Shown: in pieces, positions 33,375 to 42,471 of the stretch | Position numbering within the stretch: position 1 is the stretch's first letter | Layout: each line of letters starts with the position of its first letter | Assembly: GCA_029553475.1 (NCBI GenBank) | Contig: JAKPKV010000143.1 | Coordinates: 22,814-86,813 of the forward strand | Length of the DNA stretch: 64,000 nt | Source: Armatimonadota bacterium | Lineage (GTDB): Bacteria > Armatimonadota > Hebobacteria > CAIYQO01 | Reading direction: 5' to 3' | Program-made: the position numbers and the translations under genes | The notes under the pieces: model-generated | Seen by the model: only the letters and a program-made list of their open reading frames with translations | What the model was told of the DNA's origin: nothing | The model's database searches: none

Positions 33375-34961
33375 ATGCGCGCTGAGCTTCGCGAGAGCCT
33401 GGAATTCCTGTATGACGATGCCGTCGTCGGTGACGCGCCACGCCTGGCGATGACGCTGGATGTCGCGCGCGGCGGCATCGCGGCGGCGCACGTGCTGCTG
33501 AATGGCCTGACGCCGGGCAAGACGCTGCGCTGCCACGTGACGGGCGCGGCGGGGCAGTGGTTTCGCCTGCTGGACGTGCCGGTCGAGGCGAACACGGGGC
33601 TGGACGGCTTTACCGAGCGCGACGGGGTGGCGAATCCCTTCGTCGCCCGCCGCGCGCCGTTCCGCGTCTTCGACGCCATGCAGCCGCTCACCGGGGCCGT
33701 GGGGGGGCACGCCGCATCGGAACCCCTTGAAATAGACAGCCCCATCATGGCGCTGCGCCTGCACGTGCCCATCGCGCCGGATGCGCCGGCGGGCGCGTTT
33801 ACCTGCACCCTCGCGATAGACGCCGGCGGGGAGCCGGCCCACCTGACGCTGACGGTGCGCGTGCATGCCGTCTCCATCCCGCCGGTAGGCGCGGGCAGCT
33901 TCCCCTACACGAACTGGTTCAGCCTGCGGCTGATGGCCGAGCGGCACGACCTGGAGCCGTGGGGCGAGGCGCATTGGCGGATGATCGCCCGCTACGCCGC
34001 GCTGATGGTACACGGCCGGCAGAACATCTTCTGGGTGCCGCAGGGCGACGTCTTCGCGATGCGGGACGGCCACCCCGTGCTGAACCGCGAGCGCCTGCGC
34101 CGGCTGGTGCAGGTCTTCACCGATGCGGGCATGCACTACATCGAGGGCGGGCATTTTGGCGGGCGTACGACCGATGATTGGCACAGCCCCACCTTCAGCA
34201 TCGCGCTCACCAGGAGTCTGGCCACCTCGGCGGAGGGCAACGCGGATCTCGCCGGCATCGCGCAACAGCTGATGGAAGAGATCGAAGGGAACGGCTGGGG
34301 GGGACGCTGGCTGCAGCACGTCGCCGACGAGCCCATTGACAGCAACGCCGCCGACTACCGCATCTTCACCGGCATGGTGCGCAAGTATATGCCCGGCCTC
34401 CCCATCGTGGATGCCACCATGTACGAGGGGCTGGTGGGTTCGGTGAATATCTGGTGCCCGCAGGCGCAGGAGTACCAGCGCCACCAGGAATTTTTCACCG
34501 CGCAGCGCGCGGTGGGCGACACGGTGTGGTTCTACACCTGCTGCTTCCCCGGCGGCCCCTGGCTCAACCGCCTGCTGGACATGGAGCTGCTGCGCCCCGC
34601 GCTCTTCGGCTGGGCTGCCGCCCGCTTCCGCCTGCACGGCTTCCTGCACTGGGGGCTGAACCATTACCGCCCCGGCCAGGACCCCTTCCAGCAGAGCGTG
34701 GTGGGCCACGGCGGCGAGACGAAACTCCCCGCCGGCGACACCCACATCGTCTACCCCGGCGCCGATGGGCCGTGGAGCAGCGTGCGGCTGGAGGCGCAGC
34801 GGGAGGGGGTGGAGGATTATGAGCTGCTGCGGAGGCTCGACCCCGCGCGGGCGCAGGCGCTCATCGAGCCGGTGCTGCGGGGATTTGACGATTATACGAA
34901 GGACGCGGCGGCGTTCAGAGCGGCGCGGCGGGCGCTGCTGGAGGCGGCGAGCGTGGGGTAG
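33375..34961 (+). CDS. DUF4091 / GH123-like glycoside hydrolase
   Basis: 528 residues from ATG 33375, with GGAGGTG 7 nt upstream. An N-terminal beta-sandwich (about 1-170) is followed by an alpha/beta barrel (FPYTNWFSLRLMAERHDLEP; ADEPIDSNAADYRIFTGM) and the DUF4091 end block: FRLHGFLHWGLNHYRPGQDP, HIVYPGADGPWSSVRLEAQR and EGVEDYELL. DUF4091 enzymes are related to GH123 beta-N-acetylgalactosaminidases; ADEP carries likely catalytic acids (Asp-Glu pair, about residue 318). No signal peptide is visible. This would act on oligosaccharides released by the secreted giants, but the specific sugar is unknown. Confidence 0.85.
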   Translation: MRAELRESLEFLYDDAVVGDAPRLAMTLDVARGGIAAAHVLLNGLTPGKTLRCHVTGAAGQWFRLLDVPVEANTGLDGFTERDGVANPFVARRAPFRVFDAMQPLTGAVGGHAASEPLEIDSPIMALRLHVPIAPDAPAGAFTCTLAIDAGGEPAHLTLTVRVHAVSIPPVGAGSFPYTNWFSLRLMAERHDLEPWGEAHWRMIARYAALMVHGRQNIFWVPQGDVFAMRDGHPVLNRERLRRLVQVFTDAGMHYIEGGHFGGRTTDDWHSPTFSIALTRSLATSAEGNADLAGIAQQLMEEIEGNGWGGRWLQHVADEPIDSNAADYRIFTGMVRKYMPGLPIVDATMYEGLVGSVNIWCPQAQEYQRHQEFFTAQRAVGDTVWFYTCCFPGGPWLNRLLDMELLRPALFGWAAARFRLHGFLHWGLNHYRPGQDPFQQSVVGHGGETKLPAGDTHIVYPGADGPWSSVRLEAQREGVEDYELLRRLDPARAQALIEPVLRGFDDYTKDAAAFRAARRALLEAASVG

Positions 34962-34998
34962 GAATTTTGCGCTTACCGCGCGTCGTTCCCCTTTCGTG

Positions 34999-35120
34999 AC
35001 CGGGTCCCAGGGCGCTGCCCTGGGCTATAGCATGTGAAGAATAGGAATGGATTGGAAAGGCAAAAAGACCATTCCTTCTCTGCCCATCCCATAGCCCAGG
35101 GCAGCGCCCTGGGACCCGGT
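34999..35120. repeat. Long hairpin with perfect 30-bp arms
   Basis: Arms 34999-35028 and 35091-35120 are perfectly complementary (ACCGGGTCCCAGGGCGCTGC...). Inside the loop a second pair AGGAATGG (35043-35050) / CCATTCCT (35069-35076) adds a stem. It lies just downstream of the DUF4091 gene. Confidence 0.85.
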
Positions 35121-35137
35121 GCCGTGAGAAAACCCCT

Positions 35138-35200
35138 CGCCCTGTCAGAAACTGTCCGAGCAGCCCCACACCGAGACTGCTCGGACAGTTTCTAAGGGCG
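35138..35200. repeat. Second hairpin with perfect 17-bp arms
   Basis: AGAAACTGTCCGAGCAG (35147-35163) pairs with CTGCTCGGACAGTTTCT (35177-35193), extended outward by CGCCCT / AGGGCG. It follows the 30-bp-arm hairpin by 17 bases, between the convergent DUF4091 and DUF2314 genes. Confidence 0.8.
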
Positions 35201-35273
35201 AAAGTCTTTATATTAGCCATCGTCCGGTATTTACATGTCAAACAGCGTCAGAGGGGGAAGCGCGGCGTTGGCG

Positions 35274-36275
35274 TCACGTTTTCCGGCTTATCATCTCCGT
35301 CAGCACCTTGACGGTGAAGCCGCCCACCATCTCCTGGCCGTTGAAATACAGCCAGTCGCTGATCCGCTCCACGGTGACCGTCACCCGGTCATGGTATTGC
35401 AGGCCGGGGATGTTTTCCGGGTCGTTGCCCACGCTGCCGGTAATGGTCTCGCCGTCAATGGCGTCCACTTCCACCCAGATATGCTCGGTAGCGTCGCCGT
35501 GGGTGAAGGCCGCCTTCACGTGAAAGCCCTGGGTCTCCGCCGCTCGCGCGGTGAAGGCCGCCACGAATTCCGGCCAGCGCCGGCGCGCCTCCGCGATGGC
35601 CGCCGTCATGGCGGGGTCATCAGCGGCGACGCTGAGGATCGGCACCGGCATGGCGGAGAACAGCGCGAGCGGGTCGTCACCGCGCAGAGCGTCGCGCGCG
35701 TCGTCGTTGAGCGGATGGCAGCGCGAGAGCTGCGGCGCGAGCACGCCGAGGCTCTCCGCGTCCAGCATCGCGGCGAGGATCTTGCCGATGGTCGGGTAGG
35801 CCGCCTCGCGCGCGGCGCCTTCCGGCGCGGAGAGCAGGTCCACGGATAGCCAGGCGCGGTGGTCCGTCATGATGCGTCGCAGGCGCAAATCCGTGATCCC
35901 GTCAACGGCGCGCCCGTCGAGGTCCGCATACGGTTGCCCGTAGCTGTGGACGAAGAAGAGGCCGGCGTTGAGCTGCACCATGAAGGTCTGCCCCTCGCCG
36001 AAGGGGGGGCGGGCTTCTTTCGGCATCTCCATCACGAATTCGGTGGCGTGCTCATTGCCGAGATCGAACTGCGTGCCCAGCGCGCGGCTCACTCGCGCCC
36101 GCACGTCGTCCTCGGTGAGCGCCAGCCGTGACGACCGCAGCAGCACCAGGGAAATCATCGGTTCGTCGTCGGCTTTCGCCGCCTTGCGCGCGGTCATGCG
36201 GCGCAGCGCCTGCTTCACCAGCGCCGCCGCGACCGCCAGCAGGACGATGACTCCCACGGCAATCCAGAAATCCAT
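35274..36275 (-). CDS. Membrane-anchored DUF2314 protein
   Basis: 333 residues from ATG 36275, with AGGAGG 6 nt upstream. One N-terminal transmembrane helix (MDFWIAVGVIVLLAVAAALV) is followed by a basic stop-transfer segment and a soluble domain. The last about 110 residues match DUF2314: EARRRWPEFVAAFTARAAET then THGDATEHIWVEVDAIDGET and ITGSVGNDP. The middle region (LVLLRSSRLALTEDDVRARV) is similar in style to DUF4261-like domains seen beside DUF2314. The function of the family is unknown; the topology puts the domain on the cytoplasmic side if the short N-terminus is outside. Confidence 0.75.
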   Translation of the reverse strand: MDFWIAVGVIVLLAVAAALVKQALRRMTARKAAKADDEPMISLVLLRSSRLALTEDDVRARVSRALGTQFDLGNEHATEFVMEMPKEARPPFGEGQTFMVQLNAGLFFVHSYGQPYADLDGRAVDGITDLRLRRIMTDHRAWLSVDLLSAPEGAAREAAYPTIGKILAAMLDAESLGVLAPQLSRCHPLNDDARDALRGDDPLALFSAMPVPILSVAADDPAMTAAIAEARRRWPEFVAAFTARAAETQGFHVKAAFTHGDATEHIWVEVDAIDGETITGSVGNDPENIPGLQYHDRVTVTVERISDWLYFNGQEMVGGFTVKVLTEMISRKT

Positions 36276-36424
36276 CCCGGCCTCCTTTCCACTCCACCTC
36301 ACCATGACAATACAGCGCCTGGCGAGAAACTCCTGCCATTGGCCGGGCGCGCGCCTCCCAGGGCCTGGCCGTACGGTGGCGGCGGCACGTGGGGTGTGGG
36401 GTGTAACTGCCGGCGTGCTCGCGG

Positions 36425-36430
36425 TATACT
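36425..36430 (+). promoter_or_regulatory. Candidate -10 element upstream of the Lnt-like gene
   Basis: TATACT lies 31 bases before ATG 36461 in a locally AT-rich spot. A matching -35 is weak (TGTAAC, 17 bases upstream). Confidence 0.4.
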
Positions 36431-36460
36431 ATCGGTATCCCACGACGGAGGGCGCGCGTG

Positions 36461-38017
36461 ATGAGGGTGCTGGGGATGCCGCTGGGGCTGACGGCGGAGG
36501 AGCCGCTGACCGGGGAGCGCTTCGTGCGCGGGGCGGTGTGGAACATCGTCCTGGTGGTCGCCGCCGGCTGGCTGGCGACGCTCCTCTTCCCGCCGCGCGA
36601 GGTGTGGTGGTTCGGCTGGCTCTACCTGGTGCCGCTCTTTATCGCCCTGCGGCGGGCGCGCGAGGTGCGCGCCGCCGGCTGGCTCACGCTGCTCTTTGGC
36701 CTGGTCTTCTTCGCGGCGGCGCTGCCGTGGATTTCCCGCATCTTCGGCATGGCCGCGGTGGGCATCTACCTGCTGATGGCGCTGCCGCTGGTGCTCTTCG
36801 GGGTGGGGTACCGCCTGCTCGCCGGCGGAGGGCGCTGGTGGGCGACCGCGCTGCTGGCGCCCGTGCTCTGGGTGGCGGTGGACTGGCTGCGCGGCGAAGG
36901 CTGGTATTTTCAGTTCTCCTGGTGCCAGCTCGGCTTCGCCTTCGCCTCCGCCCGGCACAGCGGCACGCTCTACCCGCTGGTCGGCGTCTACGGCGCCACC
37001 TTCCTGCTGGTGCTGGGCAACGCGCTGGTGGCCGAGCTGCTCACCATGCGCCTGCCGCGGGGCAGGCGCTTTCTGGCGACGCTGGCGCTGGCGATCCCCA
37101 TCGCGGCGCTCTGCCTGTACCTGAACGTCCCCGCGCCGATGCCGCGGATGACCGGCGAACCGGTGCGCGTGGCGCTGGTGCAGGGGGAGAACGGCGATCT
37201 CGACTATTTTCGCGCGCGGACGCTGGCGCTGCGCGCTGCCCGCCCCGCCCTCGTGGTGTGGCCGGAATACGCCCTCGCCTCCTACGTGCTGGAGGACGCG
37301 CGGACGCGGGGCGAACTGCGCGACCTGGCGCGGACGATGGGCGCGACGCTGGTGGTGGGCGCGAAGGAGCGCGTGCCGGCGACCCATCCCTGCGACTGGC
37401 TGCGGCGGCGTTCGATGACGCTGGTGGAGGGCGAGGTCTTCGCCAACAGCGCGATCATCTTCGCGCCGAACGGCGCGGCCATCGGCAGCTATCACAAGCG
37501 CCACCCCATCCAGTTTTTCGCCGACGGCGTGCCGGGGCGGCGCCCGCACGTCTACCCGACGCCGGCGGGCAACCTCGGCGTGGGCATCTGCTACGATTTC
37601 GACTACGCGGGCACCGCCGTGCGCATGGTGCACGGCGGCGCCGAGCTGCTGGTGGTGCCCACCTTCGACGCGTATAGCTGGTCGGACACCCAGCACGTGC
37701 AGCACGCGCGCATGGCGCAGGCCCGCGCCGAGGAGGCGGGGCGTTGGGTGGTGCGCCCCACCTCCTCCGGCGTGTCGCAGGTTTTTTCCCCCAGCGGTCA
37801 CGCCGTCGCCACCATTCCCAACGGCGAGGAAGCCGGCGCGCTGGCGCGTGTCGCCCTGGCCAGCGGCCTCACCCCCTATATGCGCTGGTTCTACGCGCTG
37901 CCGTACCTGTGCCTGGCGATTGCCGGCCTCTGGGGGATTTTGCGGCTTCGCGAGGGGATCACGGCATGGCGAAGGCGGCGCATTCGCGGGCGAGACGCTG
38001 TCTCGCCGCGCGCGTAG
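36461..38017 (+). CDS. Apolipoprotein N-acyltransferase-like protein
   Basis: 518 residues; a GTG three bases upstream is also possible, with GGAGGG before both. About six membrane helices occupy residues 25-220 (AVWNIVLVVAAGWLATLLFP; LTLLFGLVFFAAALPW; GIYLLMALPLVLFGVGY). The nitrilase domain follows, with the Glu-Lys-Cys triad visible: E269 in VVWPEYALAS, K346 in GSYHKRHPIQFF and C377 in GVGICYDFDY. A final membrane helix lies at about 480-500. Lnt transfers an acyl chain to the N-terminal Cys of lipoproteins at the periplasmic face; the two lipoproteins and lipobox YidC in this window are possible substrates. Sequence is divergent from E. coli Lnt, so a related membrane nitrilase-type acyltransferase is possible. 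Confidence 0.85.
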   Translation: MRVLGMPLGLTAEEPLTGERFVRGAVWNIVLVVAAGWLATLLFPPREVWWFGWLYLVPLFIALRRAREVRAAGWLTLLFGLVFFAAALPWISRIFGMAAVGIYLLMALPLVLFGVGYRLLAGGGRWWATALLAPVLWVAVDWLRGEGWYFQFSWCQLGFAFASARHSGTLYPLVGVYGATFLLVLGNALVAELLTMRLPRGRRFLATLALAIPIAALCLYLNVPAPMPRMTGEPVRVALVQGENGDLDYFRARTLALRAARPALVVWPEYALASYVLEDARTRGELRDLARTMGATLVVGAKERVPATHPCDWLRRRSMTLVEGEVFANSAIIFAPNGAAIGSYHKRHPIQFFADGVPGRRPHVYPTPAGNLGVGICYDFDYAGTAVRMVHGGAELLVVPTFDAYSWSDTQHVQHARMAQARAEEAGRWVVRPTSSGVSQVFSPSGHAVATIPNGEEAGALARVALASGLTPYMRWFYALPYLCLAIAGLWGILRLREGITAWRRRRIRGRDAVSPRA

Positions 38018-38100
38018 GCGCCGTTACCGAATAACGCGCTGGTGCAGCGCGTGGGATACGTGCAACGGTACGTATCGCTACCCGCAGGGTCCCTTCGCGC

Positions 38101-38345
38101 GGCCCTCACCTCCCCCCATCAGCGCGTCAGCGCTCGTTTCGTACCCGTACTCGAATACGGGCTTCGATTCTTCACCTCGCGTCTGATCTCCAGGCACCGG
38201 ACTGCCCGACGCGCGGCAAGACCGCGCTCGACTGCAGCACAACCGTTTCGAGTACGAGCACGAGCACGAGTACGAGCACGAGTACGAGCACGAGTACGAA
38301 GGAGACGCGAACCCTCGCGTGACGCCGATGTTCCCAGCCCCTCCC
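38101..38345. repeat. Modular palindromic element with hexamer tract (copy B)
   Basis: Bases 38146-38255 align with copy A at 24331-24440 (shared GGACTGCCCGACGCGCGGCA and AACCGTTTCGAGTACG). A tract of about eight GAGTAC/GAGCAC hexamers runs from 38248 to 38298. The right end, GAAGGAGACGCGAACCCTCG then CGTGACGCC, matches the reverse complement of copy C (57772-57807). The left end, CATCAGCGCGTCAGCGC, matches the other end of copy C (about 57886-57901). It lies between the Lnt-like gene and the convergent heparinase-like gene. No coding support. Confidence 0.8.
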
Positions 38346-38414
38346 ACCCCCCGTGCCGTATGGGCGCAGCGGGAGGGAGCCGCTCGTGCACCACCGTGCG
38401 CCTTACCCGCTACG

Positions 38415-41400
38415 CTACTCCACCGCCTTGCGCGGCGGCGCGGGCGGCATGGCGGGCCATTCCCACTCGCCGATTTTCACCGCGTGCGGGCCGGCGGAGA
38501 CGCCGAAGGCGATGCCGAACTGCGGGGCCTTCGTACCCATGACGATGGAGTGCTCGTCGCCGAAGCCGGCATACCAGCGCACGCCGTCCATCGCGTAGCC
38601 GGGGCGGATGATCCGCTCCGGCCAGGTGGTGACGAGGGTGCGAACGTCGCCGTCCACCATGCCGGTGATGCCGTCGGCGGTGAAGGTGAGATCGAAGGGG
38701 CCGACGCCGCGCACGCCGATGTTGCCCACCGAGAGCTGGACGTAGGCGCGTTCGGGCACCACGAAACGCGCCCAGTGCTTGCCGGCCGCATCCTTGCCGC
38801 ACTCGACGGTGGCCTTGCGCGCGTGGAGCCGCACGTCGCCGTCGGCGGCGGTGATCGCCATCGGCGCATCCACCACGTATTGCGTGACGGCGTCAGCATC
38901 CGCCTTCGTCACCCCGGCGACGACCGGCCGCGCGGCGGGCAGGGCGGCGGGCTGCCGCACCTGCCAGGCGGGCGCGGGGAGGGTTTGCGTCTTCTTTCCG
39001 GCGGCGACCGTCCGCTCGAACGGCGCGGTGCCGGCGATGACCTGACCGTTGTAGCCGACTTTGCCCGGTCCGGCGGAGAGCACCAGCGTGGCCTTGCCGT
39101 TTTTCGCCACGCGGACGGCGCCGGCGAGGCCGCTGAACTCGACCCCGCCGCCGGTATAGGTCAGCGGCCTGGGGGAGAGGAAGACGTAATCCGTGCCCTC
39201 GGCGGTGACGATTTTCGTCACGCCGGGCGCGAGCCGCGTGGCTTTCGGCGCGGCCTCACCGGCGCCGCGTGGGTAGAGCACCCAGGCCACCTCCTGGCCG
39301 GGCGCGCTCCGCAGGCGCAGCGCCACGTGCTGCTCCTTGCCGCCGACCCAGTCGCGCGACGTGCCCGTGGGGGTATTGTATGCGCCCGTCTGCATGGGCA
39401 GGTCGTCCTCGGCCAGCTCGAAGGCCGGCTCCGCGCGGTCGGTGAAGAGCAACTCCAGCTTCGTCGGCCACTCGGTATCCAGCCTCACCGTGCCGCCGTC
39501 CCGCGTGACGTTCGCCTTGCGGCCGAGCAGGCTGAGGTTGAACCAGCTGGCCAATTTCCCGTCGCCGTGCGTCGAGTCGCGGATGACGAAGTAGTTCGGA
39601 CTCTTCGGCGTCGCGCCCTTGAGGAAGAGCACCTGGCGGTCCCAGGTGAAGGCGCCTTCCGCCTGTCCGAGGCCGGCGACCAGGTCGCGCGTGTTGGCAC
39701 GCTCCCATTGCGCGCGCGCGCCGGGGGTGATATACCAGTCGGGGTACCCGCTGGACGCCCAGGCGTAGTCCACGCTCGGACTGAAGTGGGCATCGAGCAC
39801 GTTGCTGTCCGCCCAGGCATGCGGGAAATCGTTAGTGGGCGCGCCGAAGCGCATGAAATTCTTATCCGGGAAGGCATTGTCCCGCGGGCCGCCATACTGG
39901 TAGGGCTGGGACGGCAGCAGCACGGCGCCCTTCGCGTAGAGCATGAGGTTGCCCTGATCCTGGTTCCAGTGGCTCCACAGGTAGCCGCTGCGCAGGTACA
40001 GACACGTCTCCTCCGGGCCCTGGTGCGCGCGGAAGATGACGCCGAAGCCGGGGTAGACGCGGCTGGCGAGCGTCGGCTCCTTCGCCGCGATGGACGGGCG
40101 GATCATCGCCGGGATGGTGATGCCGTCGGCGCCGGTGCCGATCATGCGGCCGTTCTGGTCCCAGGCCCAGCGGAGGTTGGCGGCGAACGCGGGGTCTGTG
40201 TCCGCCACCGTGCCCATCGCCTGCAGGTAGTGCGGGGACTGCCCCACCGCCGAATTGGCCGTGCCGGGGATGGTGCGCGATCCGTAGCGGGTATCCACCG
40301 GCGAGAGCAGGTTCAGGAAATAGTCCATATCGGCGCGGTGATAGGCCCAAATCTGGTCGGCCTGCGGGGGCCGGCTGCTCAACACGCCCATGATGCCGCG
40401 CGCGATCTTCCCGTAGCCGTGCATATGGTAGCTGGCGCCGTATTCGAACCAGCCGCCTTCCGGCGCCATGAAGCTGCCCATTTTGTAGGCGAGAAACCGC
40501 GCCATGTATTCCGACCAGGCGCTATGCATGGGGTGGTCGGGGATCAGCGCCGCCAGGTTGCTCCGGTCGGAGAGCCGCGAGACCCCCATATTCGGATTGC
40601 CGTGGTGCGAGCCGTTGCCGGCGCTGGTCACGTCCGGTTCGATGAGCAGGTAACTCAGCAGCGCCAACTGGGCGCGAAGCTGCCGGCGCTGTGCCTCGGG
40701 CAGGTTCGGGTTCGCCAGCGCCGCTTCCGCGTTGCCAATGGGGCCGCCGAAGTCGCCCGTCGTCTGGTGGTGATGGATGGACAGCGAGGTCATGATGTAG
40801 AGGATGCTCTGCGGCAGTGACCTGCCGGAGGTGTTCACCTTGAAGTTGGGCGCGACCGCCTCGGCCGGCTGCGCCTGCCACGCGGGGGTGGTGAAGACGC
40901 GCGGATAGGTCGCCTTCGTATCCGGCCACTCGAGGAGGTAGTCCTTGTAGCGATCCAGCCCGACAATGCCGTAGAGGGCGCGCACGGCATAGGCGGGGCT
41001 GGCAGTCGTGGTGGCATCGCCGTAGCCGGTGACGTGGTGCGCGGGCTTCGCCAGCACCAGCGCCCACACGCGGCGGCCGTATGTGACGGGCAGCGCGGCG
41101 TCGTGCTCGTGGCAGGAGAAGGGGGACACGTCGGAGCGCGGCTCGTTCAGCCACGAGGACGGCCAGGTGGCCATGGGCAATTGCACGCGCACCTGGCCGT
41201 CCTTCACATACACCGGCAGGCTGGGTGAGCGCCGCCAGTCGCCTTTATGCAGCGGCGCGACGATGGCCATCGGGTACTGGTTCGGGTCCGCCTTCCGCGC
41301 CGCCGCGGCGTGGATGCCGTAGAAGGCGACGAATTTCGAGCCCCAGCAGGAGTCGTGATGGATGAAGCGCAGCGGCAGGTCGCCGCCGTTGTCGGTATTC

Positions 41401-42215
41401 AGCGCGGGATTGATGTTGCCGGGTTTCGCCTTCTCCTCCTGCGCCAGGCTCGGATATTGTACCGGGCCGTTGCCCTGTCCCGCCACGTTCATGTGCTCGG
41501 CCGCATCCGGCTGCCAGCCCGCGGACAGATCCAGTTGCCAGCAGTCGGTGTCGGCGTCGGTGCCGAGGTCGTATTCTTCGCGCACCTGCGCGAAGGGGGC
41601 GCGATCGGTGACGCGCACCGTGGCCTGGTAATACCCGCCGCCGGCGTAATCGAGGCGATAGCGCACTTCGGTGAAGACCGGGCCCTGCGCCGTCCGCGTC
41701 ACCGCGAACTGCGTCACCGGCCGCTTCAGCCGCAGCGATCCCGCGCCGCGCCAGGCGCCGTCCGGCCCGCGAAAGGCGAGGATGGGCGCGGGCAGCGCCT
41801 CCGCCGCCACCGGCCGGTCAAATGTCTTCGTCTGTGGCGCGGGCGTCTTCACCGCGAGCAGTTGATTGGCGAGGATGAGGGCGTCGCCGTCCTGCGTCGC
41901 GGACACCGCGGGCGCCGCGGCCGGCCCCTGGCCGTCATCGCGGAGGGTGTAGCGCACGGTCGCGCCGGGCGGCAGCGCGGTGACGAAACTCAGCGCCGCC
42001 TGTCCATCCGCCCCGATCGTCACCTGCGCCGGCAGGGCCGCGCCCGCGCCGTCCAGCACGCGCACCGCCGCCGGATTCGCCGGCCGCGGGATGGTGTAGG
42101 TGACCAGATCGGGCGCGAAGCCGCGTCCCGTGTGGTCGGTGAGCGTCACGGTATACTCGCCCGCCAGCAGCGCCGCCGCCAGCGCGGGCAACATGCACAG
42201 CGCGAAGAGTCGCAT
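38415..42215 (-). CDS. Large secreted heparinase II/III-like protein
   Basis: 1,266 residues with signal peptide MRLFALCMLPALAAALLAG and AAAGGA upstream of ATG 42215. The N-terminal motif YTVTLTDHTGRGFAPDLVTY resembles those of the giants at 1011 and 24770. The helical middle (LPQSILYIMTSLSIHHHQTT) is followed by VIFRAHQGPEETCLYLRSGY near residue 725, SHWNQDQGNLMLYAKG, and RQVLFLK...NYFVIRDS near residue 872. The last two landmarks fall at nearly the same positions as in the protein at 1011 (716 and 870), so these two are clear paralogues. The fold is that of exported (alpha/alpha) toroid plus beta-sandwich polysaccharide lyases. Substrate unknown. Confidence 0.75.
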   Translation of the reverse strand: MRLFALCMLPALAAALLAGEYTVTLTDHTGRGFAPDLVTYTIPRPANPAAVRVLDGAGAALPAQVTIGADGQAALSFVTALPPGATVRYTLRDDGQGPAAAPAVSATQDGDALILANQLLAVKTPAPQTKTFDRPVAAEALPAPILAFRGPDGAWRGAGSLRLKRPVTQFAVTRTAQGPVFTEVRYRLDYAGGGYYQATVRVTDRAPFAQVREEYDLGTDADTDCWQLDLSAGWQPDAAEHMNVAGQGNGPVQYPSLAQEEKAKPGNINPALNTDNGGDLPLRFIHHDSCWGSKFVAFYGIHAAAARKADPNQYPMAIVAPLHKGDWRRSPSLPVYVKDGQVRVQLPMATWPSSWLNEPRSDVSPFSCHEHDAALPVTYGRRVWALVLAKPAHHVTGYGDATTTASPAYAVRALYGIVGLDRYKDYLLEWPDTKATYPRVFTTPAWQAQPAEAVAPNFKVNTSGRSLPQSILYIMTSLSIHHHQTTGDFGGPIGNAEAALANPNLPEAQRRQLRAQLALLSYLLIEPDVTSAGNGSHHGNPNMGVSRLSDRSNLAALIPDHPMHSAWSEYMARFLAYKMGSFMAPEGGWFEYGASYHMHGYGKIARGIMGVLSSRPPQADQIWAYHRADMDYFLNLLSPVDTRYGSRTIPGTANSAVGQSPHYLQAMGTVADTDPAFAANLRWAWDQNGRMIGTGADGITIPAMIRPSIAAKEPTLASRVYPGFGVIFRAHQGPEETCLYLRSGYLWSHWNQDQGNLMLYAKGAVLLPSQPYQYGGPRDNAFPDKNFMRFGAPTNDFPHAWADSNVLDAHFSPSVDYAWASSGYPDWYITPGARAQWERANTRDLVAGLGQAEGAFTWDRQVLFLKGATPKSPNYFVIRDSTHGDGKLASWFNLSLLGRKANVTRDGGTVRLDTEWPTKLELLFTDRAEPAFELAEDDLPMQTGAYNTPTGTSRDWVGGKEQHVALRLRSAPGQEVAWVLYPRGAGEAAPKATRLAPGVTKIVTAEGTDYVFLSPRPLTYTGGGVEFSGLAGAVRVAKNGKATLVLSAGPGKVGYNGQVIAGTAPFERTVAAGKKTQTLPAPAWQVRQPAALPAARPVVAGVTKADADAVTQYVVDAPMAITAADGDVRLHARKATVECGKDAAGKHWARFVVPERAYVQLSVGNIGVRGVGPFDLTFTADGITGMVDGDVRTLVTTWPERIIRPGYAMDGVRWYAGFGDEHSIVMGTKAPQFGIAFGVSAGPHAVKIGEWEWPAMPPAPPRKAVE

Positions 42216-42471
42216 GATGACCGTCCTTTCTGGTGAGATGCAGATGCTTCTACATTAGACACCGGGGGAGCGCATCCCTCCCGCGCGCCGAAAACGCGCC
42301 TGCGCTGGACGGAGGTGGGTGGCGGAAGAGGACATCCTGGCGATACGCTCCCCTCCCGCTTTGTGCGTATTCTCCGACAGCGCGGTAAATTCGTCGGCAG
42401 GCAAGCCCTTTACATGCGAGCGGACGGCGTAGAGTGAAGGCAATCCAACATGCATGGGAGGGGCAACAATC

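Noticed and set aside
38248..38298. Hexamer tract considered as a coding repeat (RVRARVR-type peptide)
   Set aside because: The reading frames lack a start signal, and the tract recurs only in intergenic elements.
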